A DNA stretch of 21,294 bases from a virus, in IMG/VR virus record IMGVR_UViG_3300046794_000473, positions 1 through 21,294 of that record; one strand, 5' to 3'. This document shows, piece after piece, positions 14,182 to 21,294 of the stretch. The translations under genes and the position numbers were made by a program. The notes beneath the pieces were generated by a model that did no database searches, was not told the origin of the DNA, and worked only from the letters and a program-made list of their open reading frames with translations. How positions within the stretch are numbered: position 1 is the first letter of the stretch; each line of letters opens with the position of its first letter.

Positions 14182-14567
14182 CAAGGTCGAAAACTCATGT
14201 TGATGATGCTGGGGCGATGTACGGGCGCACGGACTGACAACAGGCTGTCCATGAACATCGACCGTTGAGGCTCCGGGAAGTCCGGAAAGGCTATTACCGG
14301 TGGGCGGGCGGACGGGCTAGGTTGGGCGTCTACGGCATTGCGCAAGCGCTGGGCAGCCTCTGGGTGCATCACCAGACCGGCGGGCGTCCGGTAGCAGGTT
14401 TCGGTGTCTGGCACCTGCTTGGAGCGGTATTTGAAGGCCTGGCCAGGGTTATGGCGCTTGCGGTGGGACCACTTGCGTTCCGTGCGCCAGGCAATGGTTT
14501 TGGTCAGCTCGGCACTGATGATTCGGATACCTGCAAACAAAGGTAGGGCATTGCCTGGGCTCAGCAT
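14181..14567 (-). CDS. Unknown protein downstream of the large terminase
   Basis: 128 residues from an ATG with AGGAG 7 bases upstream, 21 bases after the terminase stop. The N-terminus (MLSPGNALPLFAGIRIISAE) is followed by a basic patch with WSHRKRHNPGQAFKYRSKQ and a Pro/Ser-rich C-terminal half (AQPSPSARPPVIAFPDFP). No membrane segment or recognised family. It could be a small DNA- or terminase-associated protein; nothing in the sequence shows it. Confidence 0.7.
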   Translation of the reverse strand: MLSPGNALPLFAGIRIISAELTKTIAWRTERKWSHRKRHNPGQAFKYRSKQVPDTETCYRTPAGLVMHPEAAQRLRNAVDAQPSPSARPPVIAFPDFPEPQRSMFMDSLLSVRAPVHRPSIINMSFRP

Positions 14568-14588
14568 GGGGACGCTCCTATGGTCGGA

Positions 14589-16157
14589 TTACATGCCCGC
14601 AAAGGCTTCCTCACCGGCCTGAATGGCGGCGGCCTTGCGGTCGTAGTTGGCGCTCACCGCTTCACCAGCGGCTGGCACGTAGTCGGCGTCTTCGAGGTAC
14701 GCCATGGAAATGGTGTCGAAATAGTCAGGCGATGCCAGGCCTTCGGAGGCCATGTCTTGCTTGCGCGCCACCTGGTAGCGCCCCAGGCCGTCCAGGATGT
14801 AAGGCATCCGGCTGCCCTGGTCGAGCAAGTCGCGCTTGTACTTGGAAATGAAGCGAATAGCCCCGTCCTTGACCGCTTCGGCGGCGTGCACGGTGGCCTG
14901 GGCCCGCTGGTTGTAGAATCGCTGGCGGTAGGCGTTTTTGAACGTTGGTTTGCCCCATTGCACGCCTATGACGTTGGCGTTACCGGTCCCCAGCTCGATC
15001 AGGCGCTTGAGGAACTGTTCACCCATACCGCTGGCGTCGATGACGATCGTAGGGTTTGAGAGCGGCGCGCAGTACTCCAGCAGCTTGACCGCCACCGGGG
15101 TCCAGTCGAGGGTGTTGGTGTACACCGGGACATCGACGACCTCGATCCGCCGCCGGTTCTGCATCATCCGGTCACCGTGGCCAATGACGCGCATGTGGGT
15201 GGCCACCGTCTTGTCTCGGCCCACACCGGCCGACACGTCCACCACGATCATGTGGCCCCAGGCTTCGCTGTCCTGGATGACGCGCGGGCCTTCAATGACG
15301 CGCTCGATCGCTACAGAGCTGAGCAGGTATTTGCTGGAGTTGGTCGGGAACATGCCCCGGACCTTGATTTGATACTCCATTTCATCCCGCCCACCGTACT
15401 GCAGGATCTTGGAGGCAATGAACTCATCAGATACCAGCGGGCTCAGCTCGGAGCTGAATGTAAGGCTGGTCCACTCCCCGCCCTGGCGCTTGCTCAGGTT
15501 GTGGTGAGTGTCCCGGAAGAAACCGCTGTCACGGGTAGGCTGTGACGCCAGGACAAAGCGGTTGCGCTTATCCGTGAGTGCGCCACCGATAACGCCAAAG
15601 TTTTCGTCTGGAATACCTGACGCTTCGTCCCCCAGCCATAGCAGGTAGTCGCCGTGGGTACCGGCCAGGTTCTCAGGTGAGCCGCGTGGCGCTGTACGGG
15701 TAGTGACGTACCAGGTGGCCGAACGGGTGTGGATGTAGACCTTCTCGGCCTGGATGTTGAAGTACTCCGCAATCCAGGCGTGCGGCCCCTTCAGAATTTC
15801 AGTCTTGAGGTTGGTAATTTCCTTCCACACACCCTCTCGCACCGTCTTGAGCTTCGGTGCGGTGACGTAGGTGTTGGAGTTGCGATAGCACAGCAGGTGC
15901 CACAGGCAGATCACGCCGAACGAACGGGTTTTGCCGGTACCGTGGCCAGACGCGACGGACACACGGCAACCGAACTGCGACGTGGCGTCAAACAGTTGCT
16001 TTTGCTGGAAGGTGACGCCCTTCCCCGCCCCCATGCCGCACACTTCCACAGCGAAGCCGTACAGGTTGAAGGCGTACCGGGCGACGAACGCAGGCCAGCG
16101 AGGGTCTGCATCGATCGCCAGGCGTGGCGCCTTCTTGGTTGTTCCTGCTCTGGCCAT
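14589..16157 (-). CDS. terL: Terminase large subunit (ATPase and nuclease)
   Basis: 522 residues, usual for the family. The N-terminal ATPase domain shows a Walker A motif SGHGTGKT (G71 to T77), Walker B YLLWLGDEA (D177, E178), and an ASQPTRDSG coupling motif (about 204-212). The C-terminal RNase H-like nuclease has its acidic residues in VVDVS (D307), IVIDASG (D374) and PDYFDTISMA (D478/D481). The protein cuts concatemeric DNA and pumps it into the prohead through the portal. The start has GGGA about 4 bases upstream. It lies 66 bases after a gene encoding a degenerate copy of its own ATPase domain. All catalytic residues appear intact, so this is the working enzyme. Confidence 0.95.
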   Translation of the reverse strand: MARAGTTKKAPRLAIDADPRWPAFVARYAFNLYGFAVEVCGMGAGKGVTFQQKQLFDATSQFGCRVSVASGHGTGKTRSFGVICLWHLLCYRNSNTYVTAPKLKTVREGVWKEITNLKTEILKGPHAWIAEYFNIQAEKVYIHTRSATWYVTTRTAPRGSPENLAGTHGDYLLWLGDEASGIPDENFGVIGGALTDKRNRFVLASQPTRDSGFFRDTHHNLSKRQGGEWTSLTFSSELSPLVSDEFIASKILQYGGRDEMEYQIKVRGMFPTNSSKYLLSSVAIERVIEGPRVIQDSEAWGHMIVVDVSAGVGRDKTVATHMRVIGHGDRMMQNRRRIEVVDVPVYTNTLDWTPVAVKLLEYCAPLSNPTIVIDASGMGEQFLKRLIELGTGNANVIGVQWGKPTFKNAYRQRFYNQRAQATVHAAEAVKDGAIRFISKYKRDLLDQGSRMPYILDGLGRYQVARKQDMASEGLASPDYFDTISMAYLEDADYVPAAGEAVSANYDRKAAAIQAGEEAFAGM

Positions 16158-16223
16158 GCTTCCCTTACGCGCTTACCTGACCGATTTCCGGTCTATCCAC
16201 TCTACGGTCCCCTACGCCAGCGT

Positions 16224-16901
16224 TTAGGCGAGGGTTTGCGTGGTGCGGGCGTGTTCCAGGGTGAAGGCATCCCAGTGGGAGCTGTTGCGGGCGCGGTAAG
16301 CGAAACCTGTGAGCGCCAGGAAGTGGCTGAGCATGACCAGGCGTGTGTCGGTATTGCCGTAGCAGGCGCCACCCATCACCACAAAACAGTGATCCGGCAG
16401 CGCGTGGGCATCCTCCACCAACCACAGCAGATCCTTGTCCAAGTAGCCGGCCAGCACTTCAGGCGCGCCGGCTGTGATAAAGCGAATTCGCCAGTGGTGG
16501 GCGCCCATTACACGGATTTCATCAGGGCGAACGTCCAGCACGTCACACAGCCAGCCATAAGGCCCGTATGCGATCGTTTTGAGGAGCTTCTGGTACTGGT
16601 GCCGGCGACGTGCGCCACCTGGTGGCAATACGACGTTGGTGGCCGAACTGGGGCGGCAGAACAAGTGCCACAGCGCCACCGGGGCGAGTGGACTAATTGC
16701 CTGGTCATCGTCGTGCAAGTAGTCCAGGGCGCCTGTCATCGCCACACGGCAACCAGGTAACTCGGCCGCGGCATAGGCTTGCGCCATGTTCGGTGCCAGC
16801 TCCACGCCGCACACATCACGGGCGAACCCTCGCAGATCCTGGGCATAGCGCTGCATGAAGTCTGGCCACCGCGGGTTTTGGTAGAAGTGCACGTTATTCA
16901 T
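16224..16901 (-). CDS. Degenerate terminase ATPase-domain paralogue, no nuclease domain
   Basis: 225 residues from the ATG at 16901, with AGGGGAG 8 bases upstream; a GTG at 16910 is less likely. It aligns block by block with residues 19-237 of the neighbouring large terminase. PRWPDFMQRYA matches PRWPAFVARYA, GFARDVCG matches GFAVEVCG, and PGCRVA matches FGCRVS. VALWHLFC matches ICLWHLLC, GPYGWL matches GPHAWI, DLLWLVEDAHALPD matches YLLWLGDEASGIPD, and VVMGGA matches GVIGGA. The Walker A loop is replaced by GALDYLHDDDQ (no GKT), Walker B DE has become ED after a Val, and SQP has become SHF. The protein ends before the nuclease domain. The frame is intact with a good ribosome site, so it seems expressed. 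It may be an inactive regulator, scaffold or decoy of the terminase, or a decaying duplicate. Confidence 0.82.
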   Translation of the reverse strand: MNNVHFYQNPRWPDFMQRYAQDLRGFARDVCGVELAPNMAQAYAAAELPGCRVAMTGALDYLHDDDQAISPLAPVALWHLFCRPSSATNVVLPPGGARRRHQYQKLLKTIAYGPYGWLCDVLDVRPDEIRVMGAHHWRIRFITAGAPEVLAGYLDKDLLWLVEDAHALPDHCFVVMGGACYGNTDTRLVMLSHFLALTGFAYRARNSSHWDAFTLEHARTTQTLA

Positions 16902-17490
16902 CGGATGCACTCCCCTGGCTGGCGCGATCGGCGCGTGCGTCCAGGGCGGCCAGAATCAGCGCGCCGGCGACTGCCAGGGATTCTTCAGCAGGGCGGCGCT
17001 TGATCGGGTTGTCCCATGGCCAGAAGCGGTTAAAGGTCAGGTCAGAGTGCCCGGCCGCCTGCAGCGCATAGCAGGCCGCGGCGTGTTCCAGCTCGCACTT
17101 GCTGTATTGAGCATCCCACTCAGCGCTATAGCCTTCGGCCTGTTGCTGGCGCAGACGCTCCATAACCACCGTGATGGCCGACTTGGAGAGCGCCGGCACT
17201 GTGGCGAAGACTGGCAGCGGAAAACCCCACCCTTGCGCCGCGCGGCGGTCCCAGCCATGGCTACCAGGGCCTTGCGGGCGCGTGTAGCCAAAGGTCTGGA
17301 TCTTGTTGTGCCGGACTGACACCCACCCGATCGGCTTTTGATCATGGTGGGCGCCGGTGGCCATCAACCACACTTGGTACGTGGCATGGGTATGGCCATC
17401 GTAATAGCCGTCACCGTCGCGGGTCAGGTCAGTAAAGCCGGCCTGCAGGCAAGCGTGTTCGAAGTCGTCGCGGGTCAGGAAGCGGCTCAT
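16894..17490 (-). CDS. Unknown two-part phage protein
   Basis: 198 residues starting MSRFLTRDDFEHACLQAGFT. The N-terminal ~70 residues are a small alpha/beta unit with HATYQVWLMATGAHHD. The C-terminal part (about 120-190) resembles a module seen in many phage proteins of unknown role: ELEHAAACYALQAAGH, a WPWD motif, and LAVAGALILAALDARADR. The start overlaps the preceding stop as ATGA and the stop overlaps the next gene by 8 bases, so it is translated with the terminase paralogue. No enzymatic motif is visible. Confidence 0.7.
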   Translation of the reverse strand: MSRFLTRDDFEHACLQAGFTDLTRDGDGYYDGHTHATYQVWLMATGAHHDQKPIGWVSVRHNKIQTFGYTRPQGPGSHGWDRRAAQGWGFPLPVFATVPALSKSAITVVMERLRQQQAEGYSAEWDAQYSKCELEHAAACYALQAAGHSDLTFNRFWPWDNPIKRRPAEESLAVAGALILAALDARADRASQGSASDE

Positions 17491-17744
17491 TGCAGGCCAC
17501 CCGACTCATTGCCCCAGGCGGAACCGACCGGCTTGGCTTTCACAATGGTCCACCCACTCTCCTCCAGCCTGGTGCGAGAACACATCCGGATCTGCTGGGT
17601 GGCGTCGAGCAACCACAGGGTGTCGCCTATTTCCAACTCAACCGCCAGGCGCTGCGCAGCGTCGGGGCTGATGACTTCCAGGGCTTTCAAGCAATTGATA
17701 CCGGTGGCGCCAGCGCTGGCGCGTGGGTGGGTGGCTGTATTCAT
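17487..17744 (-). CDS. Unknown small protein
   Basis: 85 residues starting MNTATHPRASAGATGINCLK. The rest is a compact alpha/beta sequence (RLAVELEIGDTLWLLDATQ) ending in a Gly/Ser tail. The start lies 6 bases after the stop of the CxxC protein with only a weak ribosome site (GAG), and the stop overlaps the next start as ATGA. No signal peptide, membrane segment or known family. Confidence 0.65.
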   Translation of the reverse strand: MNTATHPRASAGATGINCLKALEVISPDAAQRLAVELEIGDTLWLLDATQQIRMCSRTRLEESGWTIVKAKPVGSAWGNESGGLQ

Positions 17745-17750
17745 AGGGGC

Positions 17751-17924
17751 TCAAGACATTTTTAGTTGAAGTTGCGCGCGGGCGCATTCCTGGGGGCCGT
17801 GTGGCAGAGCGCTGGTGCCCCGCTCACAGTTGCGGCGCTTACACTCGTTGCAGAATGTGTGGTGGCCATGGGTCTTGGTGTGCTTCCACACCACCTGGCC
17901 ACCGCCACAGAATCGACAGAGCAT
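17751..17924 (-). CDS. 57-residue CxxC zinc-ribbon-like protein
   Basis: A short frame of 57 residues with an ATG at 17924 and a TGA at 17751, filling the gap between two clear genes. Two pairs of cysteines, C3-x2-C6 (LCRFC) and C25-x2-C28 (FCNEC), flank a His-rich stretch (KHTKTHGHH), the layout of a small four-cysteine zinc ribbon. Further cysteines lie at 33 and 47. The ribosome site is weak. Such proteins usually bind nucleic acid or another protein; no specific role is visible. The regular spacing of cysteines and the tight fit between neighbours support it as a real gene. Confidence 0.7.
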   Translation of the reverse strand: MLCRFCGGGQVVWKHTKTHGHHTFCNECKRRNCERGTSALPHGPQECARAQLQLKMS

Positions 17925-17940
17925 GTATGTCCGATCCCTG

Positions 17941-18672
17941 TTAGTCCCCGGCCATGGTGGGACGGTGCTCTATCATCAAATCCGCGAATTTCCAGCAGCG
18001 ATCAGCAAAAGAGGCCATCGTTTCGCCTTCATTCATCACCAGGGGCGCGCGCAGGGCGAAGTCGTCGCGCAGGTCGCGCAGGTATTCGCGTTGGCGGGCA
18101 GACAGGGCCTTCTCTTGGCGATGGTCTGCGGTACGGATATCGATCACTTCTAGGATTCCGCTTTCATCGACGCGCGAAACGGACTCAATGCACAGGGATG
18201 GACCATTGGCCGGATCGATGCCCAGGAATGCACGGGCTTCCGGTTGCAGGCTGGCCAGGGTGGTTGCGTCCTTGGCGGCGATACGCTCGACCAGGGTGGA
18301 ATAGCTTATGCCTTGAGCGGTGGCCACTAGGGACGTGATTTTCTGCGCCTCGGTGGCGCCGGCCGGGAACTCAGGCAGCTCCTGGAACAAGGAGCGGCTG
18401 TTGCTCGACAGGATCGCCTTGCCGATCGGCGCCTTCAGGAAGTCCTCAACCACCGCGCGCAGGCTCACCGGAGTGGCCACCTGGTCGCGCTTGCCGCGCT
18501 GGATCGGCGCCCAGCCCGCGGTAGTGCGCACATGGAAGTACTGCCCGCCACGGCCTTCACGAGTCTGCACGTTCTGGCCGTCCAGGAAGGCGCGGAAGTC
18601 CAGGACGCGCTTGACTGGCAATAGACCTACATCGCAGGCGTTTTGAGGGACTGGCTGATTCAATGACTGCAT
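17941..18672 (-). CDS. Unknown protein of the packaging operon
   Basis: 243 residues from the ATG at 18672, chosen because AAGGAG lies 8 bases upstream; the open frame to 18813 lies inside the preceding gene. It has the N-terminus MQSLNQPVPQNACDVGLLPV, a beta-rich part (GRGGQYFHVRTTAGWAPIQR), then helical segments with basic and acidic patches (SARQREYLRDLRDDFALR). It overlaps the small HTH gene by 13 bases and is probably co-translated. No catalytic motif, membrane helix or known family recognised. Confidence 0.72.
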   Translation of the reverse strand: MQSLNQPVPQNACDVGLLPVKRVLDFRAFLDGQNVQTREGRGGQYFHVRTTAGWAPIQRGKRDQVATPVSLRAVVEDFLKAPIGKAILSSNSRSLFQELPEFPAGATEAQKITSLVATAQGISYSTLVERIAAKDATTLASLQPEARAFLGIDPANGPSLCIESVSRVDESGILEVIDIRTADHRQEKALSARQREYLRDLRDDFALRAPLVMNEGETMASFADRCWKFADLMIEHRPTMAGD

Positions 18673-18971
18673 GGGCGTGGCTCCTTGTTGGCTTGCGCCT
18701 GGTACGGGGTGAGGTTTTCCGGCTTGCCGGTATGGCGGGTTGTCTTCTTGTCGGATCTGAACACCAGGGGCGCTAGGAATAGCTGCCCGGTCTTGAACAG
18801 GAACAGCTCCCATAGGCCCACTTTCATGGTCACGGTGCCGTCTTCGTAGGTCTGCCAGGCGCGCTTGCTCACGTACACGGTGGACGCGGCGCGGGATTGA
18901 CTCAGGCCCGCCAGGTTGCGCGCCTGCTTGATGGCGGCGACGTTGGGGCTTTGGGGGCGAGTAGCGATCAT
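18660..18971 (-). CDS. Small helix-turn-helix (XRE-like) protein
   Basis: 103 residues from an ATG that overlaps the small-terminase stop as ATGA. Residues about 10-58 show an HTH pattern: AAIKQARNLAGLSQSRAAS, then VYVSKRAWQTYEDGTVTMK and WELFLFKTG. This variant is common in small proteins of phages and plasmids. The C-terminal part is basic and disordered (KKTTRHTGKPENLTPYQ). It may be a transcriptional regulator or a DNA-bending partner in packaging. The regulatory role is inferred. Confidence 0.72.
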   Translation of the reverse strand: MIATRPQSPNVAAIKQARNLAGLSQSRAASTVYVSKRAWQTYEDGTVTMKVGLWELFLFKTGQLFLAPLVFRSDKKTTRHTGKPENLTPYQAQANKEPRPCSH

Positions 18972-20050
18972 TGCGGGTTACCTTCAGCTAGCCGGCGTTC
19001 ACGCTCTTGCATGGCTTCGAGCTCGTTATTCGTCTTGGCTTCAGCCTCGGCGTAGATAGCGTTCAAGGCCTCATCACTCACGCCGATGATTACCTTCACT
19101 TCCGGCTCAACCTTCAGGTCGAAGATGCTGGCCAGCATTTCCAGGTAGCCTTTTTTGCTGGCCACCTTCACCTCTGTGCCGTCCTTGCCTTCCTTCACGC
19201 CTTCGTACAGCACGACGGCGCCGGGGCTCAGGTTGGCGGTGTCCTTGAATCGCGGGCGGCCGATCCCCTCGCCAAAGCAGTTGGTGCAGGCATCGACAGG
19301 GGCCAGCGTGGGGTTGAAGCCGGTACCGCCCAAGGTGTCCATGGGCAGCAGCACTTTGTTATCTGCGTCCGCCTGGGCCTTGAGCTGAGCGTATTCGGCC
19401 TCACGCTCAAGCATTTCGTGCTTCTTGAACTGGTACAGGTGATCAACGCCGTAGCAGTAGCGGCAGCACCGGCGGTTGTACTCGACCAATTCGCGCACGT
19501 CGGCCAGGGCAGCTGATCGGATCTGCTCGATGACTTCGTTTTGAATGTCGGCGGTGCGCTTGAACAGTTCGGCCTGGCGCCACTTCGTATAGGGGTGATT
19601 CTTAACCTTCTTTAGCAACTTGCTGGCGCCCACGGCGGCCACGTTGTCGTTCTTGCATTTGTAGCCGGCATCGCGGTACGCCTGACCAGCGTTTTGGCTC
19701 ACTACCCATAGGTCGATGAACTTCTGCTGGCGCCGGTCCAAACCGTGGGAATCCGCTATGCGCAAGGCTTCCAGCTCAAATTCACTGAGCGCGATCGGGT
19801 TAACAATCTTGGTGTTGCCCTCTTTCGCTGGGGATCGAGGGGTACGGCCAGCCGCGGGCTTCTTGGCGGCTGGCGTGGAAGTCTTTGCCGCGGGTTTTGC
19901 GGTCCTTCGAGCCTTGCTAACTGGCGGCTTTTCCTGATCACCCTTAGCAACGCGCGGTGCACGGGGCTTAGCAACCGGCTTACTACCCACTGCCGGGGAC
20001 TGTTGGTCCTCAGACAAGGACGGGGTTTTAAGCGGTGTCTTGCGGGCCAT
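18968..20050 (-). CDS. terS: Terminase small subunit with basic tail and four-cysteine motif
   Basis: 360 residues from the second of two tandem ATGs (20050), which has AGAGG 7 bases upstream. The longer frame to 20191 would translate through a terminator and is rejected. Residues 1-80 form a Lys/Pro/Ala-rich histone-like tail (SKARRTAKPAAKTSTPAAKK). Residues about 90-160 match the Terminase_2 type: LDRRQQKFIDLWVVSQNAGQ then AYRDAGYK and the DNA-binding helices. A zinc-type motif follows, C196-x2-C199 (CRYCYG) and C255-x2-C258 (CTNCFG), as in some phage small terminases. The C-terminal part is helical. The protein recognises the packaging site and recruits TerL. It is the first gene after the non-coding block and presumably binds there. 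Confidence 0.85.
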   Translation of the reverse strand: MARKTPLKTPSLSEDQQSPAVGSKPVAKPRAPRVAKGDQEKPPVSKARRTAKPAAKTSTPAAKKPAAGRTPRSPAKEGNTKIVNPIALSEFELEALRIADSHGLDRRQQKFIDLWVVSQNAGQAYRDAGYKCKNDNVAAVGASKLLKKVKNHPYTKWRQAELFKRTADIQNEVIEQIRSAALADVRELVEYNRRCCRYCYGVDHLYQFKKHEMLEREAEYAQLKAQADADNKVLLPMDTLGGTGFNPTLAPVDACTNCFGEGIGRPRFKDTANLSPGAVVLYEGVKEGKDGTEVKVASKKGYLEMLASIFDLKVEPEVKVIIGVSDEALNAIYAEAEAKTNNELEAMQERERRLAEGNPQ

Positions 20051-20091
20051 CATGCAACCTCTTAGCGCAATATTTTCGTTATCAACCGTGG

Positions 20092-20117
20092 CCAGGCGGC
20101 CAACTTCTTGCGCCTGG
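20092..20117. repeat. Inverted repeat upstream of terS
   Basis: CCAGGCG (20092-20098) and CGCCTGG (20111-20117) form a perfect 7-bp inverted repeat with a 12-base spacer, between the terminator at 20.14 kb and the terS start. A weak promoter (TTGGCC, 16 bases, TAACGA) overlaps its left side. It may be an operator or a terminase-binding element. Confidence 0.4.
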
Positions 20118-20126
20118 GGCACAGCT

Positions 20127-20152
20127 ATAAAAAAGCCCGCACGCGCGGGCCT
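20127..20152 (-). terminator. Intrinsic terminator upstream of terS
   Basis: GCCCGC (20135-20140) and GCGGGC (20145-20150) with a 4-base loop, followed on the minus strand by TTTTTTATAG. It lies about 80 bases before the terS start, so it would end leftward transcripts from the non-coding block and isolate terS under its own promoter. Confidence 0.85.
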
Positions 20153-20155
20153 CTC

Positions 20156-20504
20156 TATTTGGGTGTTGAGCACTGGTATGCCCCCCGCCACTCCCAGCTA
20201 TTCGGACACGCTGCTGGTGCAGCGTTACAAAGGCAGGCATGCCTCGTCCTACAGTTATCCGTGCCACCGGTGTTGTTCAATGCCCCGTCTCAGGACACCA
20301 GCCAAAGGGTCTGTACAGCCCCCTCCGACCACCATGGCGATCGACTGCTAGCAAACCCGTAGGTGGGCCAGTCCGTCCCTCAGTTACGTCACACACAATT
20401 GAAATGCGGCAGGTAACGCGCTTAGGCGCTGGTCAACCCACGTCACTGGCGCCTTTTCGGGGGAGGAGCAACCCCCGCCAGTCTTGCCTTCCTTTCGGCC
20501 CACC
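20156..20504. other. Non-coding block between two leftward terminators, candidate cos/pac site or small RNA
   Basis: About 350 bases with no convincing gene on either strand and no tRNA pattern that I could see. It contains an inverted repeat ACGCTGC/GCAGCGT with a 4-base loop (20208-20225), the palindrome AGGCATGCCT (20235-20244), and a GC-rich stem GGGGG/CCCCC near 20459-20476. It is bounded by leftward terminators on both sides and lies directly upstream of terS, where many phages keep the packaging-initiation site. No strong sigma70 promoter is visible inside it. Confidence 0.45.
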
Positions 20505-20545
20505 GCATAAAACAGCGCTCAATCACCTGGAGCGCTCTTTTATGG
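20505..20545 (-). terminator. Terminator after the XRE regulator
   Basis: AGCGCTC (20514-20520) and GAGCGCT (20530-20536) form a 7-bp stem with a 9-base loop. The minus-strand side runs into GTTTTATG and the plus-strand side into CTTTTATG, so it could act in both directions. It begins a few bases after the regulator's stop. Confidence 0.7.
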
Positions 20546-20551
20546 GATCGG

Positions 20552-21294
20552 TTACAGCGTCAGCATCATCTGTTCAACCTTCTGCTTGACCACCTCCGGC
20601 GCCGGTACCACCAGTTCATGGTCGGCCATTGCCTGCTCCATCCGTTGGCGTCTGATGCACTCGCCCATGCTGCCATGCAGTTCACCGACCAAACGGCCCA
20701 GCTTTGCGCCTCCGCGGATGCCTTCGAAGTCCGGGGCGTAGCGCTTGAAGACTTCCAGCGCTTGCACCAGGTCTTCAGACAGGCCCGCTACGCTGCGCAA
20801 TAGCACGCGATCGGAACTCAGGCCCTGAATCATCAGCGCGTTACGCTGAGCCATGCCGTTCACAAAGGACGTGAAGTCATGGGTCAGGGTGGCGACCATC
20901 ACACCGCGCAGCACGGCCTGGTTGCCCTCCTCCGGACAAGCCAGGATGTCTTCATTACGGCCCAACAGGTAATCCGTGGTCACGCCGTACAGATCCGCCA
21001 GTAGCTTGAGATTCAGCATGCTGGGGAAACGGTGGCCATTCTCGAACAGGCTGATTTGCGTCACGCCGTTGTGATCCAGTGCCAGGCCGGCGGCACTCTC
21101 GGACAGGCCGGCAGCCTTGCGGGCTTTTCGCAGCCTGGCGCCCACCACTTTCATGTATGCGGATTCTTGCTCGCGCAGTTGCGCCAGTGGCCCCGCACCC
21201 AGGCCCAAGTCTTCGCTTTCGGCAAAAAGTGACGAATTTGCCTCGATAGAGTCGTTTGACGACGCTGTTTTGCGCTCAGACGGCTTAATTGAAG
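20552..21294 (-). CDS. XRE-family repressor-like regulator, 5' end beyond the window
   Basis: The frame is open from the right edge to the TAA at 20552, about 247 codons, so the true start may lie outside. Internal candidates are a TTG at 21208 and an ATG at 21154 (MKVVGARLRKARKAAGLSES), neither with a good ribosome site. The XRE helix-turn-helix covers the 60 residues after that ATG: ARLRKARKAAGLSESAAGLA, GVTQISLFENGHRFPSMLNL, and LADLYGVTTDYLLGR. The C-terminal ~130 residues are helical, without a visible peptidase motif (no LexA-type S/K dyad evident), so it is not a classical self-cleaving CI. It is followed by its own terminator, which fits a lone regulator of phage genes. Confidence 0.82.
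   Translation of the reverse strand, partial: SIKPSERKTASSNDSIEANSSLFAESEDLGLGAGPLAQLREQESAYMKVVGARLRKARKAAGLSESAAGLALDHNGVTQISLFENGHRFPSMLNLKLLADLYGVTTDYLLGRNEDILACPEEGNQAVLRGVMVATLTHDFTSFVNGMAQRNALMIQGLSSDRVLLRSVAGLSEDLVQALEVFKRYAPDFEGIRGGAKLGRLVGELHGSMGECIRRQRMEQAMADHELVVPAPEVVKQKVEQMMLTL

Noticed and set aside
20051-20191. N-terminal extension of the small terminase
   Set aside because: It would run through a clear intrinsic terminator; the tandem ATG at 20050 has an AGAGG ribosome site at proper spacing.
20156-20504. tRNA or CRISPR content in the non-coding block
   Set aside because: No T-loop-like GGTTCGAATCC pattern, no cloverleaf by eye and no regularly spaced repeats.

Overview
The window looks like part of a temperate or plasmid-like tailed phage from a GC-rich, Pseudomonas-like gammaproteobacterium. 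The host is inferred from base composition and codon use only. Every gene I can support lies on the minus strand, so transcription runs from high to low coordinates. The genes are tightly packed and many share ATGA, TGATG or TAATG junctions. The long plus-strand open frames are GC-driven shadows.

Right block (about 21.3 to 12.9 kb), regulation and packaging. An XRE-type regulator is cut by the right edge and ends at a terminator. About 350 bases of apparently non-coding DNA follow, then a second terminator. Next comes an operon with the small terminase subunit, a small HTH protein, several unknown proteins (one a 57-residue CxxC protein), a degenerate copy of the terminase ATPase domain, the true large terminase, a PD-(D/E)XK-like protein and a stand-alone LytTR-type regulator. 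It closes at a strong terminator near 12.87 kb.

Middle block (12.8 to 10.8 kb). A clear sigma70 promoter (TTGAAA, 17-base spacer, TATAGT) drives five small overlapping genes of unknown function. They end at a replication origin (10.47 to 10.81 kb). The origin has five direct 16-bp iterons on a 20 to 21-bp pitch, one inverted iteron, DnaA boxes and an AT-rich tract. It sits directly upstream of an RPA-family plasmid replication initiator gene.

Left block (9.2 kb to the left edge), virion genes. These are two unknown proteins (one with a SWIM-type metal motif), a candidate connector-region protein, the portal, a probable prohead protease, a 1087-residue virion protein with a GH19 lysozyme/chitinase-like domain, a terminator, a small baseplate-adjacent protein, and a gp6/J-like baseplate protein cut by the left edge. 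The baseplate-like protein suggests a contractile-tailed phage. No major capsid gene is visible.

The two most notable points are a tandem terminase pseudo-enzyme that keeps the large terminase's N-terminal fold blocks but has lost Walker A and B and the nuclease domain, and an iteron/RPA plasmid replicon embedded among virion genes, which points to a phage-plasmid.
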